Source: Pseudomonadota bacterium
GTDB lineage: Bacteria; Pseudomonadota; Gammaproteobacteria; Burkholderiales; REEB80
Reading direction: 5' to 3'
NCBI GenBank assembly: GCA_028873515.1
Contig: JAGWIG010000012.1
Location: 1-61,530, forward strand
DNA length: 61,530 bases
In this document: one piece after another, positions 52,409-61,530 of the stretch
Layout: every line of letters begins with the position of its first letter
How positions within the stretch are numbered: the stretch's first letter is position 1
Position numbers and translations under genes: made by a program
The notes under the pieces: generated by a model
Seen by the model: only the letters and a program-made list of their open reading frames with translations
Databases searched by the model: none
Told to the model about the DNA's origin: nothing

Positions 52409-53599
52409 TTATTCATTTCTTGATTCAACTGATTCCCAGTTGAACAGTCTACCCCACGCATGAAAAGCCATGGCTTGAATGGAAGGAAAACTGGTATGTC
52501 TTGCCCACCAGTCATTTGCCATACCCACTACGATGCCTGGATTATTTATACCTGTAATTACTGCTGGCCACACCAGGATCTGTTCATAACAAACCAGATA
52601 GCCAATTTTGTGATGCCTGTATTGAGCGATACCTTTCCCAAACCAGTTGGATGAAGCGCCTCCTTTACTCCATGGATGCCACATTGAAACCGGCACTGGA
52701 ACTCTTTGCGGAAAGAAACGGTAATCCTTGCCCCCCATCAGAACCATATCATTGTCATATCCTGCAACAGGACGTAACCGTTCGGCTCCGATTGCCACAA
52801 TGTCTTTTTTGGCTGCTGCCATTTTGGCAACAGGTTCCCACATAATCCTGCGGGATACACTCCAAGTTCCTACCGTGGTTTCAGGTAACACAATTACATT
52901 ATGAGAACCCTGCGACTCAATTGCCTTTTTTGCCATGATAATTGCTGCCTGGTTACGCCAATATTGACTGCTAAAATTCAAAGAGCCGCTAGCCATGCCA
53001 TTAAAATGAGTCTGAATCGCTACACCTTGTTTAATCGGTAACTGATAGGTGGAATTCATGAAAAATGAAACGACCAACATCACGATGATGAAAGCCCAGT
53101 ACCGTAAAACTATAAGCAGAATTAGAATTAAAGTAAGAACCAGTCCAGCTATGCCCATTCCTGGAAATATCCATCCTGCAGCCGTCAGAGGGCTGGCCCA
53201 CCCCAAAACGCCTAATGGTGGAAGGGCAAGCAGAATGAGGGAAATGGAAGCGGTTAAGATATGACTGGATGATTTTCGCCAGAATACAGCCCATGGAAGG
53301 GCATTGAGAATACCACATGAAAGCCATAACCCATAACCCTGTATCCATGAAGCATGACTAAAAAATACCTCCGCACCATGAGGCAAACCACAGGATGCAG
53401 CCAGGTAATAAGTCATTGCAGACAGAAAAACAATGATCCTGGTTTGACTGTTTAAAATAATGGCCGGAGCCAGGATAGAAAAAAACAGGAAATTTCCCGG
53501 CCAGGCTATCCAGCCTGTCAGGGCAGCCAGGGTAATATTGTTAAAATGGTCAAATGCTGGAAAATGTGATTTACAGGGTCGAGCGTAATTCATCATCAT
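52409..53599 (-). CDS. traB: TraB-like conjugal CN-hydrolase membrane protein
   Basis: 396 residues. N-terminal half has six to eight membrane helices; the C-terminal half is a carbon-nitrogen hydrolase: VLPETTVGTW (Glu), a Lys around GGKDYRFF, and GYLVCYEQILVWP with the nucleophilic Cys. This matches TraB of Ti-type plasmids and apolipoprotein N-acyltransferase-like proteins. It overlaps the ATPase gene upstream by 29 bp; the operon is UvrD-ATPase-TraB. Confidence 0.75.
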   Translation of the reverse strand: MMMNYARPCKSHFPAFDHFNNITLAALTGWIAWPGNFLFFSILAPAIILNSQTRIIVFLSAMTYYLAASCGLPHGAEVFFSHASWIQGYGLWLSCGILNALPWAVFWRKSSSHILTASISLILLALPPLGVLGWASPLTAAGWIFPGMGIAGLVLTLILILLIVLRYWAFIIVMLVVSFFMNSTYQLPIKQGVAIQTHFNGMASGSLNFSSQYWRNQAAIIMAKKAIESQGSHNVIVLPETTVGTWSVSRRIMWEPVAKMAAAKKDIVAIGAERLRPVAGYDNDMVLMGGKDYRFFPQRVPVPVSMWHPWSKGGASSNWFGKGIAQYRHHKIGYLVCYEQILVWPAVITGINNPGIVVGMANDWWARHTSFPSIQAMAFHAWGRLFNWESVESRNE

Positions 53600-54650
53600 C
53601 GTATGAAGCCCGCATTGCTGATTCAGCGGCTATTTTTTTATCAGCTATCATTTGTCGCAGGCATTGATTTAAGGTGTGCATGCCTTCGCTCTTGCCCTGG
53701 CTAATCATGTTTTTGATGTTGTGTAATTCATTTTTTCTGATAAATCCTGCAATAGCTTTGGTATTGACCATAATCTCGGTGGCAAGACAATTTTTGGTTC
53801 CTTCCTTTTCTGGAACTAACGTTTGCACAACGATACCAATCAATGTAGACGAGATCAGGTTCAGTTTTTGAGGTAACTCATGGCCGGAATAGAAACTGAG
53901 TAGCCGGTTAATGGTGTCTTCGCAATTCCTGGTATGCATGGTGGCCATGACAAAATGCCCTGAATCAGAAGCCCGCAGCATGGTATCGACGGTTTCCTTG
54001 TCCATGACCTCGCCGATGGCAATGACATCCGGATTATGCCGCAGAGCAGATTCAAGTCCTTTACCGAAAGAGTTGACATTTGAAGGCACCTCCCGTTGCG
54101 ATATCAACGATTTCTTGTTCTTATGTATATATTCAATCGGCTGTTCAATGGCAAGAATGTGTAATGATCTTTGCGTGTTAATCTGATCGATGATTGAGGC
54201 CATCGTGGTTGTTTTGCCTGACCCGGTTGGTCCGGCGATAATAAGAAGTCCTTTTGATTTCCTGGATAATGTCCTGATGATTGGTGGTAGACCAAGTTGT
54301 TCGGAAGAAGGGGGCGCTACAGGCTGAATCCGGATAGCCAGGGCAATATTTTTTTCCTCCCCCCCTTCCTCGTAAACCGAAACCCTGATCCGCGAAGTAT
54401 CGTTATGCATGGTATGGGCAAGGCTGAACCCTCCACCTTCTTCGTTCATACGCGCATACCATGATTTCCCCCCAATGGAAGGCATGCCCATAAACTGGGT
54501 AATGTCGTCTTTGGAGATTTTTTCGCCGTCTACCATAGAAAAACCAGAAGGTGTTTTAATCATGACAGGATAGTTTTCCTTGACATGAATATCCGAAACG
54601 GCTGCTGGATTTTTATTGATGATATCCGTAATTTTTTCAGCAAGCTTCAT
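53571..54650 (-). CDS. PilT/DotB/TraJ-family secretion ATPase
   Basis: 359 residues. Walker A GPTGSGKTT (140-148), Asp-box-like LAIEQPIEYI, Walker B-like IAIGEVMDKET, His-box GHFVMATMHTRN, as in PilT and in the DotB/TraJ ATPases of type IVB and IncI-like conjugation systems. It powers assembly or retraction or substrate transfer. 4-bp overlap with UvrD-like gene. Confidence 0.8.
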   Translation of the reverse strand: MKLAEKITDIINKNPAAVSDIHVKENYPVMIKTPSGFSMVDGEKISKDDITQFMGMPSIGGKSWYARMNEEGGGFSLAHTMHNDTSRIRVSVYEEGGEEKNIALAIRIQPVAPPSSEQLGLPPIIRTLSRKSKGLLIIAGPTGSGKTTTMASIIDQINTQRSLHILAIEQPIEYIHKNKKSLISQREVPSNVNSFGKGLESALRHNPDVIAIGEVMDKETVDTMLRASDSGHFVMATMHTRNCEDTINRLLSFYSGHELPQKLNLISSTLIGIVVQTLVPEKEGTKNCLATEIMVNTKAIAGFIRKNELHNIKNMISQGKSEGMHTLNQCLRQMIADKKIAAESAMRASYDDDELRSTL

Positions 54651-56431
54651 GCATTTAGTCCTGGATTTTCATTGACAGCTATTTCTGCCTCCTGCAAAAA
54701 AGGACTTTCAGTCTTATCACCGGAAAACGAAACGACCAGACGTTCCTTCGCTCTGGTAAAGCCCACATAAGCCAGCCTTCTTTCTTCAGAAACTGATGTG
54801 GACTGTTCGCTAGGCACCACACCATCTTCCATGCCAACAATCCAGACATTTTCCCACTCTAGACCTTTGGAGCCATGAAGGGTTGTCAGGATAACAGGCT
54901 GTGGTTGAGCCTTCTCTTCCTCAGTTTTGGTATCTTCCCTTTTGGAGTGCTCAATCAAATCAATCCTGTTTTTAAGAGGCCCATTAAGCTTCCTTAATGT
55001 CTGAATGAGCAGCATGGCCTCTTCGAGTTCCCTGCTGTTACTGCATGCGGTTTCCAGCCAGCTTTCAATCCCATTTAATACCAGTGTTTCCCGGTTATTT
55101 TCGGATATCTGGGCTTTCCAGCCATTCATCATCGTCAGAAATTCACGATATCGCTTCATTTCATGCTCATTTACCCCTTCCGATAACCAGAATTTCATCC
55201 CGAATAGTTTTGGATCCTTCCCAGGCGATGCCAGGTTGTTTCCAAGATGGGTATGCAAGGCTGTGAGAGTTGCTTCCGAAAGCCCGCTCCATTTGAGCAC
55301 GTGGTTGATTCCGGTTGCCTTGGTGTTGTCATTGGCTGCCTTGCATAGAAGCAAGGCGATTTTAGCCCCGTGATAATCAAACAGGCTTTTGCTGCCCAGG
55401 CGTCTGTAAGGAACGCCTGATGAACATAGGGTCGATTCAATGGCATTAAGCCTTCGGTTCGTTCTGGCTAAAACTGCCCAGGAGCCGGGATTGGACCGAA
55501 CAACCCGTACAACTTCGGCAGCCTCTTCTTTGGAATTGGCCAGCACAACCTTTGTGATATAACCTCCATTGCCTTTTGCCGCATTCAGATCCTTGTTCAT
55601 TCTGGCCTTGTTGTGCCCAATCAGTTTTGCAGAAGGGTCAAGGATTTCTTTCCGGCAACGGTAGTTGGTATCCATGACTATTTTGCGTGCGCCGAATTCC
55701 TTAAGAAATCCTTCCATGCCTTCATAGCCCATGGCATGCCGCCATCCGAAAATACTTTGATCATCATCACCTACTACCGTTACTACGGCCCCCTTTCTTT
55801 TATATTCCTTGATCCACTCGTATTGAAGCGCATCTGTATCCTGAAATTCATCTACGAACAAATGTGTGCAGGGTAAAGGATCAATACCATTTCTCATGGC
55901 TGATACAGAAAGCCTGACGAGATCCTGAAAATCGATGGATTTATTCTGTGCAGTAAGACCTTCATAAGCCTTGATCAAAGCGGCGATATTGCCTTCCAAT
56001 GAGCCGTAGTCCAGGGAAATCCTGGCTTTCTCAATAATCTGCATGGCATTTTCCTGAATCTCGGGTGGCATGTCGGAAAGTTCTGCCGCCCGCTGAGCAT
56101 AGAGCATTTGTTCAGGTTCAGTCAGGATGTTGATATTCTTTTCAATAACTCCAAATTGTCGTAACTGCTTGAATGAAAGCCCGTGGAACGTGCCTACCAT
56201 CACACGTGACGTATCCGCCTTCCGGATGCGAGCCTTGATTTTATCCAGCATGGAATTGGACGCATCTTTGGTAAAGGTGGTAATCACCAGTTTGGTATCA
56301 GGATTGGATTCTAGAATATAAGCGGCCTTTTCTACCAGCAGCGTTGTCTTGCCTGATCCCGGGCATGCAACAACCAGGCAGTTTCCCGGTTCTTCTACCG
56401 CTTCCTGTTGTGCATAATTCAATTGGGCCAT
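54647..56431 (-). CDS. UvrD/PcrA-type superfamily 1 helicase
   Basis: 594 residues. Walker A ACPGSGKTTL (22-31), FVDEFQDT (near 194), GDDDQSIFGWR (near 217), NYRC, TLHGSKGLEWENVWI and YVGFTRAKERL. Complete SF1A helicase, shorter than E. coli UvrD. Starts with MAQLNYAQQEAV. A short ten-codon uORF (MPTPAY...) precedes and overlaps its start. Works in replication or transfer of the element. Confidence 0.92.
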   Translation of the reverse strand: MAQLNYAQQEAVEEPGNCLVVACPGSGKTTLLVEKAAYILESNPDTKLVITTFTKDASNSMLDKIKARIRKADTSRVMVGTFHGLSFKQLRQFGVIEKNINILTEPEQMLYAQRAAELSDMPPEIQENAMQIIEKARISLDYGSLEGNIAALIKAYEGLTAQNKSIDFQDLVRLSVSAMRNGIDPLPCTHLFVDEFQDTDALQYEWIKEYKRKGAVVTVVGDDDQSIFGWRHAMGYEGMEGFLKEFGARKIVMDTNYRCRKEILDPSAKLIGHNKARMNKDLNAAKGNGGYITKVVLANSKEEAAEVVRVVRSNPGSWAVLARTNRRLNAIESTLCSSGVPYRRLGSKSLFDYHGAKIALLLCKAANDNTKATGINHVLKWSGLSEATLTALHTHLGNNLASPGKDPKLFGMKFWLSEGVNEHEMKRYREFLTMMNGWKAQISENNRETLVLNGIESWLETACSNSRELEEAMLLIQTLRKLNGPLKNRIDLIEHSKREDTKTEEEKAQPQPVILTTLHGSKGLEWENVWIVGMEDGVVPSEQSTSVSEERRLAYVGFTRAKERLVVSFSGDKTESPFLQEAEIAVNENPGLNA

Positions 56432-56493
56432 ATATATGCTGGCGTTGGCATGGTGTAAAGGACAACGCCCTCCTCAATAAAAAAGCCAGTAAA

Positions 56494-57504
56494 TTAGCTT
56501 GCGGCTATATGCTTTAAAACACCATCTATCTTCTGATTGATGAGACTTATGGGTTTAAACATTTCACTGAGCATTTTGTTGATTTCTACAATGACAGCTT
56601 TTTTGTCCATTTCATTCATTTCGCCGTTCCACCATAACGTATCAATGGAAATCAGAAGAGGATCAATCTTGCGGAAGGCTTCAATAAGTTTCAGAGAAAT
56701 TTTGGCGCTGACACGAACCTTGACCCGTTTGTATTCCCCGGCAGAGACCTGATGATAATTGGGTTTGTTACTGATCATGGCACCAATCAGGACATCCATA
56801 CGTTCACAATCTTCCGTGAGTTGTTTGTCTAGGTTTACCGCCCGTATTTCTAGCATGGCGGTCAATTTTTTCAGGGCCGCTAATGGCAAGACCTGATAGC
56901 CATGTTGCAGAGCATGAGTAAATCCATCATCAATTTGCATAAAGAATTTTTCAAATAAATCATAGGTTGGTTGCAATCTGCTTACAAACTCAATCTCAAC
57001 GCCGGTATGAGTCACACTCTCTTCAATCAGTTTCCGGCCCGTCTCACGTCGCCTAAGTGAATTGGCGAGCATTCTGTTCTTGAGTTCAGTACTGATTTTG
57101 TTGATGGCTCTTGAAATGCTCTCTTCATCCGCCACAGAAATTTCTTTACCAGCCATGGCTTTTTCAACTGTGTCATTATTGACACCCGATGTTTTGGCAA
57201 TTTTCTTGATATTCTTTTCAAGAGAAGAGCCAAATTTGGATGCTACATACTGGGCAAAGTCATTGAGCTTTACCGGTTTAACGTCCTGACTTGTCTTGTC
57301 TTCATCAAGAGCTTCAGATTGAACAGATCCCAGATTATCTTCAGCAGACTGTTCAGGGGCAGATATTTCCACTTCTGAATGAGCGCCAGTGTCAATGTTA
57401 TGGCTTTCATCACCGGAGGCATGTTGTTCAATTTGTGGTTCGATATCATCCATCGGGGTACCATCTTCCGATGATTGGGTTTTTTTTAGGTTTTTTCCTG
57501 CCAT
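56494..57504 (-). CDS. Hypothetical protein of the transfer operon
   Basis: 336 residues from ATG 57504 with an excellent GGAGG; the frame to 57543 is longer but without one. N-terminal 80 residues acidic and disordered; a helical segment with VNNDTVEKAMAGKEISVADEESISRAINK (HTH-like) follows, then an alpha-helical part. May be a DNA-binding or partition protein; no known family. 62 bp upstream of UvrD. Confidence 0.55.
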   Translation of the reverse strand: MAGKNLKKTQSSEDGTPMDDIEPQIEQHASGDESHNIDTGAHSEVEISAPEQSAEDNLGSVQSEALDEDKTSQDVKPVKLNDFAQYVASKFGSSLEKNIKKIAKTSGVNNDTVEKAMAGKEISVADEESISRAINKISTELKNRMLANSLRRRETGRKLIEESVTHTGVEIEFVSRLQPTYDLFEKFFMQIDDGFTHALQHGYQVLPLAALKKLTAMLEIRAVNLDKQLTEDCERMDVLIGAMISNKPNYHQVSAGEYKRVKVRVSAKISLKLIEAFRKIDPLLISIDTLWWNGEMNEMDKKAVIVEINKMLSEMFKPISLINQKIDGVLKHIAAS

Positions 57505-57738
57505 AAAACCTCCGTAAATAAATAGGTTCATTACGAAGTTCATTCTGGAAAGGGAAAACAGAATTTAATTTTTAAATGATTCAATTTTTATTGCTGCTTT
57601 CAATTCTGAATTTAATGCTTTGAGACCCATAAATAGATACTAGTTGGCAACAGGCTTGCATTATTTATTTTTTGGATAAAATAAAAGTCAAGAATTGTCG
57701 TGATGTCATCTAATTCAATTTGAAGGACAAGGCCTCAC

Positions 57739-59697
57739 GTGCAAAATGATGACAAAGACTTTGAAAACTACCATGGAACCAATGTGACATCCCTTGATAA
57801 AAAAACATCCGTAGCGCTTGCCAAGATAGGTGTGCCCAGCCTGACGGAAATGCTCCTTTTTATTCCTCACAAATTCCATGATTATTCATGTTCACTGAGA
57901 TCCATTCCACCCATTACCGGTTTGCCTGAGCTTTATGAGGTTAATGTTCAGTCCATTCGCCTTTTTAATAAAAGCGGGCAAATGGTCAACTCATTTTCGC
58001 AGAGTGCGTTTCGGCTTTTCATTGAAGCATTCGTCGGTAATACGCCCGTTACCCTGACTGTTTTTGGTAATGTCTGGCCCTGGAAAGAAATTAACAGGCA
58101 CACTATTGCTCATGTATACGGTGTACTGGGCACATGGAAGGAACAACTCCAGATTAACAGTCCCGAACTGATACATGACGAACTGGTTGGAAAAGTCGTT
58201 CCTGTCTATCCTGGCAAGCCAGGGGTTTATCGAAGCAGTACCGTGGCCAGACTTGTCACCCTTGCGCTGAATCATCTTAATGAAGCGGTAACGTTGCTTT
58301 CTCGGGAAATTCCCTATTCCGGGCAGGAATTGCTGGATAAAACAGGGTATCCGGATTATTCAACCTTATTAATGTCCATGCATCGGCCTGGCAGTGTAAC
58401 TGAAGGAAAAAACGCTGCAAAGGCATGCCGCTCCCTGGCAGTCAGGCATCTAATAGAAAAATCCCGCCGTATCATTTGCACGAATGAATCCGCTGAGGCT
58501 TTTAAATTACCTTCCGGACAAGTTAGCACGATCACATTATCACTCCCGATGGATTTGACCGGTGACCAGGAAACGGCTGTCCGTGCCATTGAAACCCGCC
58601 TTCTTTCCGGTCGTGCCATGAGAATCCTGTTATGCGGTGATGTCGGGACAGGAAAAACCTTGACCTATCTGATTCCCCTGGTGGCCGCATGGCGAAACGG
58701 CGCAAAAATTGGAATCGTTACCGCCAATTCCCTGCTGGTTAGACAGATAGCTACAGAAGCCCGTGCCATATTTCCTGGCCTGATCGTTCATGAAATTACT
58801 TCAGGGAAGAAAATCCCTGATGAGCATGCCATTCTGGTTGGAACCACCGCCATTATCCATGCCGCACTTAAGCATGACTGGCGACCCGATATCCTGGTAG
58901 TGGATGAGCAGCAGAAATTTTCCATGGAACAGCGTGAGTCCTTAATGGAAGCACATACACATTATATTGAAGCCTCTGCCACACCAATTCCTCGAACCGT
59001 AGCCGCAGCATTTTATGGTGGCATGGATTACCTGACCTTACGTGATTCACCAGTCAAAAAGAAAATTGTTTCCTATGTCATATCAACGGATGAGAAAAAA
59101 AGGCTGTTTGATTTCATAAAACGAGTCATTCAGACCGGGGCACAATGCGCCGTGGTTTACCCTCGGGTCGATGATAATGCTGAACTGGAAAGGCGTGGGG
59201 TGGAAACGGCCTTCAGCCAATGGAATGCCTTGTTTCCCGGCAAGGTCTGTATGCTTCATGGCCGTCTGTCCGATGTAGAAAAGGCAGCAGTTGCAGATCA
59301 GATGCGCAACAAGGAAAAGGATATTCTGGTGGCATCCATTGCTATAGAACTTGGCATTACCCTTCCAGCATTGAAAGCCGAAATCGTCGTTGAACCGGAA
59401 CGGTTTGGAATGTCTCAACTTCATCAGCTAAGAGGAAGACTTGCAAGGCAGGGCGGCACCGGACATTTTTTCATGTATCTGCCTCATCCGATAGAGAAAG
59501 ATACCATGGCTCGAATCCAGGCTGTGGCTGACCACACTGATGGGTTTGAATTGGCTGAAATTGACATGAATGAGCGTGGATTTGGTGATTTTGCCAACAT
59601 GGGCGATGGCAATCAGGATGGTAAAACCCGTCTCCTGTTTGGAGGGTTCAATCTAAACCGCGATGATCTTGATCGGGCGTTAGTAAATCAAGTTTGA
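57739..59697 (+). CDS. recG: RecG-family branch-migration helicase
   Basis: 652 residues, GTG start. The wedge OB domain is followed by helicase: Walker A CGDVGTGKT (near 297-305), DEQQKFSMEQ (DEQH-like, near 388), SATPIP, MLHGRLSDVEK and LRGRLARQGGTGHFF. RecG usually has about 690 residues. It remodels stalled forks and R-loops. Divergent from the UvrD operon. Confidence 0.93.
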   Translation: MQNDDKDFENYHGTNVTSLDKKTSVALAKIGVPSLTEMLLFIPHKFHDYSCSLRSIPPITGLPELYEVNVQSIRLFNKSGQMVNSFSQSAFRLFIEAFVGNTPVTLTVFGNVWPWKEINRHTIAHVYGVLGTWKEQLQINSPELIHDELVGKVVPVYPGKPGVYRSSTVARLVTLALNHLNEAVTLLSREIPYSGQELLDKTGYPDYSTLLMSMHRPGSVTEGKNAAKACRSLAVRHLIEKSRRIICTNESAEAFKLPSGQVSTITLSLPMDLTGDQETAVRAIETRLLSGRAMRILLCGDVGTGKTLTYLIPLVAAWRNGAKIGIVTANSLLVRQIATEARAIFPGLIVHEITSGKKIPDEHAILVGTTAIIHAALKHDWRPDILVVDEQQKFSMEQRESLMEAHTHYIEASATPIPRTVAAAFYGGMDYLTLRDSPVKKKIVSYVISTDEKKRLFDFIKRVIQTGAQCAVVYPRVDDNAELERRGVETAFSQWNALFPGKVCMLHGRLSDVEKAAVADQMRNKEKDILVASIAIELGITLPALKAEIVVEPERFGMSQLHQLRGRLARQGGTGHFFMYLPHPIEKDTMARIQAVADHTDGFELAEIDMNERGFGDFANMGDGNQDGKTRLLFGGFNLNRDDLDRALVNQV

Positions 59698-59736
59698 ATA
59701 ATAGCAAAGTCAGATAGATAACAAGGATAATTGAAT

Positions 59737-61377
59737 ATGGCTTCTGGAGCATTAATGGGCATTGCCAAAAACAACGATCACATTAATTTTCGTAATAAAA
59801 AAGCCATTGTTATTGATGATTTCAGTGGTATATGCACCATGCTTCGGGAAATGCTCAAGACATTTGGTACCCAGAATGTCGATACGGCAAGCGATGGAGC
59901 ACAGGCCCTTATTGCGCTCAGCCGTAAACGCTACGACATCATCCTGTGTGATTTCAACCTGGGTGAAGGCAAGAATGGTCAGAATGTCCTGGAAGAAGCC
60001 AAGCTCAAGAAGTATGTCCCGATAAATTCTGCGTGGGTCATGATCACTGCTGAAAAGACCATGGATATGGTTATGGGTGCCGCAGAATATCAGCCCGATG
60101 ATTATATTCTCAAACCTATCAATGAAGGCATGCTTCGGGCACGCCTTGAAAAAATAATCCTGAAAAAAGCAGTGTTTTATGAAATCGACAAGGCTGTACG
60201 GAACAAGGATTATGAGCTAGCTATTACCCTGTGTGACAGCAAGGCGAAAGATGATACGGTTAATGTCCATGATTTGCTGCGCCTGAAAAGCCAGTTATGC
60301 ATGCAAACCGGTAATTATGATGAGGCCAGGAAGGTCTATTTAGATATTCTGGAAGAACGTTATGTGCCTTGGGCAAAAACGGGTCTAGGCAGAATCTGTT
60401 TTCTGAACCGGGAATATTTTGAAGCCAAAACAATATTGGAAGAAGTAACCGAGGCATCCCATACGTACCTTGAGGCTTATGACTGGCTTGCCAGGACATA
60501 TGAACATATTGGCGATTTGAACAAGGCCCAGGAAACATTTTTACGAGCTTCTGAAATGTCTCCTAACGTGATTTCGCGCCAGAACGTAATTGGTGAGATT
60601 GCCCTTAAACGTCAAGACTTATCTGTTGCCCGTGAAGCCTTCCAGCAAACCATAGCATTAAGCAGGTATTCTGTTTTAAAGTCCCCCTCGGCCTATATCG
60701 GCCTTGCAAAAGCTCATGCCGAATGCGGTGATAGTGGTGAGGCCATAAAAACACTTGAATCAGCCAGAAATGAATTCAAGGGTAATGCTGAGGTTGAATT
60801 GCATGCCTCCGTAACAGAGGTTGATATCCTGAATCGTAAGGGAGATATAAATAATGCCCGCGCTGTTATGGAAGAAGCTTTGAAGCTTGTGGACAGGCTT
60901 GGTAACAAGGTTTCCACATCTGTTGCTATGGATACTGCCAAAATTTTACTGGCAATGGGCGACAAGCAACGGGCTTCGCAGGTATTTTCCCAGATTATCA
61001 AGAACCATTCAGATAACGAAGAAATAATTAATCAGGTAAAAACAGCTTTTTCAGATGCGGATATCCATGATGAAGGTCATAAACTGATTGAATCTTCCCG
61101 CAAGGAAGTGGTGGAAATCAATAATAAAGGTGTAATGCTTGCTAAAGAAGGCAAGCTGGATGAAGCCATGGATTTGTTGCGACATGCTGTTTCTAAACTT
61201 CCTGATAATACCCGTATTCTACTTAATTATTGTCATGTCCTTATTTTATATATGCAACAAAAGGGTAAAAACACCCGCATGCTGCATGAAGGGCGGGAGC
61301 TGGCTGAACGAGTCATCAAGCTGGATCCTTCTGAAAAACGGGGGCCACTACTGCTTATGACACTTGGCCGACTTTAA
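59737..61377 (+). CDS. Response regulator with TPR repeats
   Basis: 546 residues from ATG 59737 (AAGGATAATTGAAT). N-terminal receiver domain: VIDDFS (acidic pocket), phospho-acceptor D about 72 in ILCDFNLGEGKNG, T/K motif. After residue 150 there are about eight TPR units (e.g. YDEARKVYLDILEERY, GDLNKAQETFLRASEMSP). No output DNA-binding domain, so it acts by protein contact. 39 bp after recG and probably co-transcribed. Confidence 0.88.
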   Translation: MASGALMGIAKNNDHINFRNKKAIVIDDFSGICTMLREMLKTFGTQNVDTASDGAQALIALSRKRYDIILCDFNLGEGKNGQNVLEEAKLKKYVPINSAWVMITAEKTMDMVMGAAEYQPDDYILKPINEGMLRARLEKIILKKAVFYEIDKAVRNKDYELAITLCDSKAKDDTVNVHDLLRLKSQLCMQTGNYDEARKVYLDILEERYVPWAKTGLGRICFLNREYFEAKTILEEVTEASHTYLEAYDWLARTYEHIGDLNKAQETFLRASEMSPNVISRQNVIGEIALKRQDLSVAREAFQQTIALSRYSVLKSPSAYIGLAKAHAECGDSGEAIKTLESARNEFKGNAEVELHASVTEVDILNRKGDINNARAVMEEALKLVDRLGNKVSTSVAMDTAKILLAMGDKQRASQVFSQIIKNHSDNEEIINQVKTAFSDADIHDEGHKLIESSRKEVVEINNKGVMLAKEGKLDEAMDLLRHAVSKLPDNTRILLNYCHVLILYMQQKGKNTRMLHEGRELAERVIKLDPSEKRGPLLLMTLGRL

Positions 61378-61483
61378 TAATTCACGGATTCAAGCATGAA
61401 GTGCAATTTTGAATAATGCTGATCAGGGGGGCAGGATGCGGTAGCATTTGTGCTTTTTTGACCAGCCAGTCGAAATTGCATCC

Positions 61484-61530
61484 ATGAACTACACACACCT
61501 TACCCAGGAAGAAAGATACCAGATTTACGC
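61484..61530 (+). CDS. IS30-family transposase, N-terminal fragment
   Basis: ATG at 61484 begins NYTHLTQEERYQIYA, the standard start of IS30-type transposases. The rest lies outside the window. The bases just before it (61380-61483) probably contain the IS left end. Confidence 0.85.
   Translation, partial: MNYTHLTQEERYQIY

Noticed and set aside
1-61530. tRNA, rRNA or known riboswitch classes
   Set aside because: None recognised on either strand by eye; the duplicated leader matches no class I know.

Overview
The window looks like part of a large mobile element, either a conjugative megaplasmid or an integrative conjugative element, from a Gram-negative proteobacterium of roughly mid-40s to 50% GC. 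The reasons are outer-membrane and periplasmic proteins with signal peptides, a TraB-like CN-hydrolase and a DotB/TraJ-like PilT-family ATPase typical of conjugation loci, and flanking IS3-type and IS30-type insertion sequences. There are no rRNA, tRNA or obvious housekeeping metabolic genes. The host genus cannot be named from the sequence.

Layout, left to right. 0-3 kb: the end of an IS3-family element that has cut into a recombinase-like gene, followed by an HTH gene and a complete tyrosine recombinase, all on the minus strand. 3-20 kb: minus-strand DNA-metabolism genes. These are a zinc-finger/Toprim primase, a MoxR ATPase / DUF3150-like / VWA-metallopeptidase trio, an operon of sliding clamp-like protein, two hypotheticals and SSB, an SbcC-like ATPase and an SbcD-like nuclease, glycine-zipper envelope proteins and a possible recombination-directionality-like protein. 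20.3-27.8 kb: a plus-strand CRISPR locus with a type IV-A-like effector set (csf1-like, csf3, csf2, csf4/DinG) combined with type I-E-like cas6e, cas1 and cas2, and an 18-repeat array with an exact 61-bp period. 27.8-37 kb: a 1593-aa methyltransferase-helicase fusion, small hypothetical genes and a secreted PLD-family nuclease. 37.2-41.1 kb: an unknown ORF, a 3-repeat orphan CRISPR array with a related repeat, an outer-membrane barrel and a second DinG helicase that keeps its four Fe-S cysteines. 41-47 kb: toxin-antitoxin genes (one toxin truncated), an iteron-like repeat cluster, TnpB and transposase remnants, and a DsbC/G-like protein. 47-51.5 kb: a type III restriction-modification pair. 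51.6-61.5 kb: a minus-strand UvrD / DotB-like ATPase / TraB operon, then plus-strand RecG and a TPR response regulator, then the start of an IS30-family transposase.

The strongest candidate for an unusual system is the composite CRISPR locus: type IV effector genes physically joined to I-E-like spacer acquisition and crRNA processing genes, plus a second small array about 10 kb away. Two further signals are not explained by the genes. One is a duplicated leader of about 150 bp upstream of two unrelated minus-strand genes (15.5 and 33.3 kb); it can fold into mutually exclusive antiterminator and terminator hairpins. The other is a short motif (GAATTC next to a small stem-loop, often followed by an AAAC-type sequence and a CATAAT-like box) in front of about nine minus-strand genes. 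Both suggest an element-wide regulatory scheme. All functional calls come from reading translated motifs; no database search was possible.
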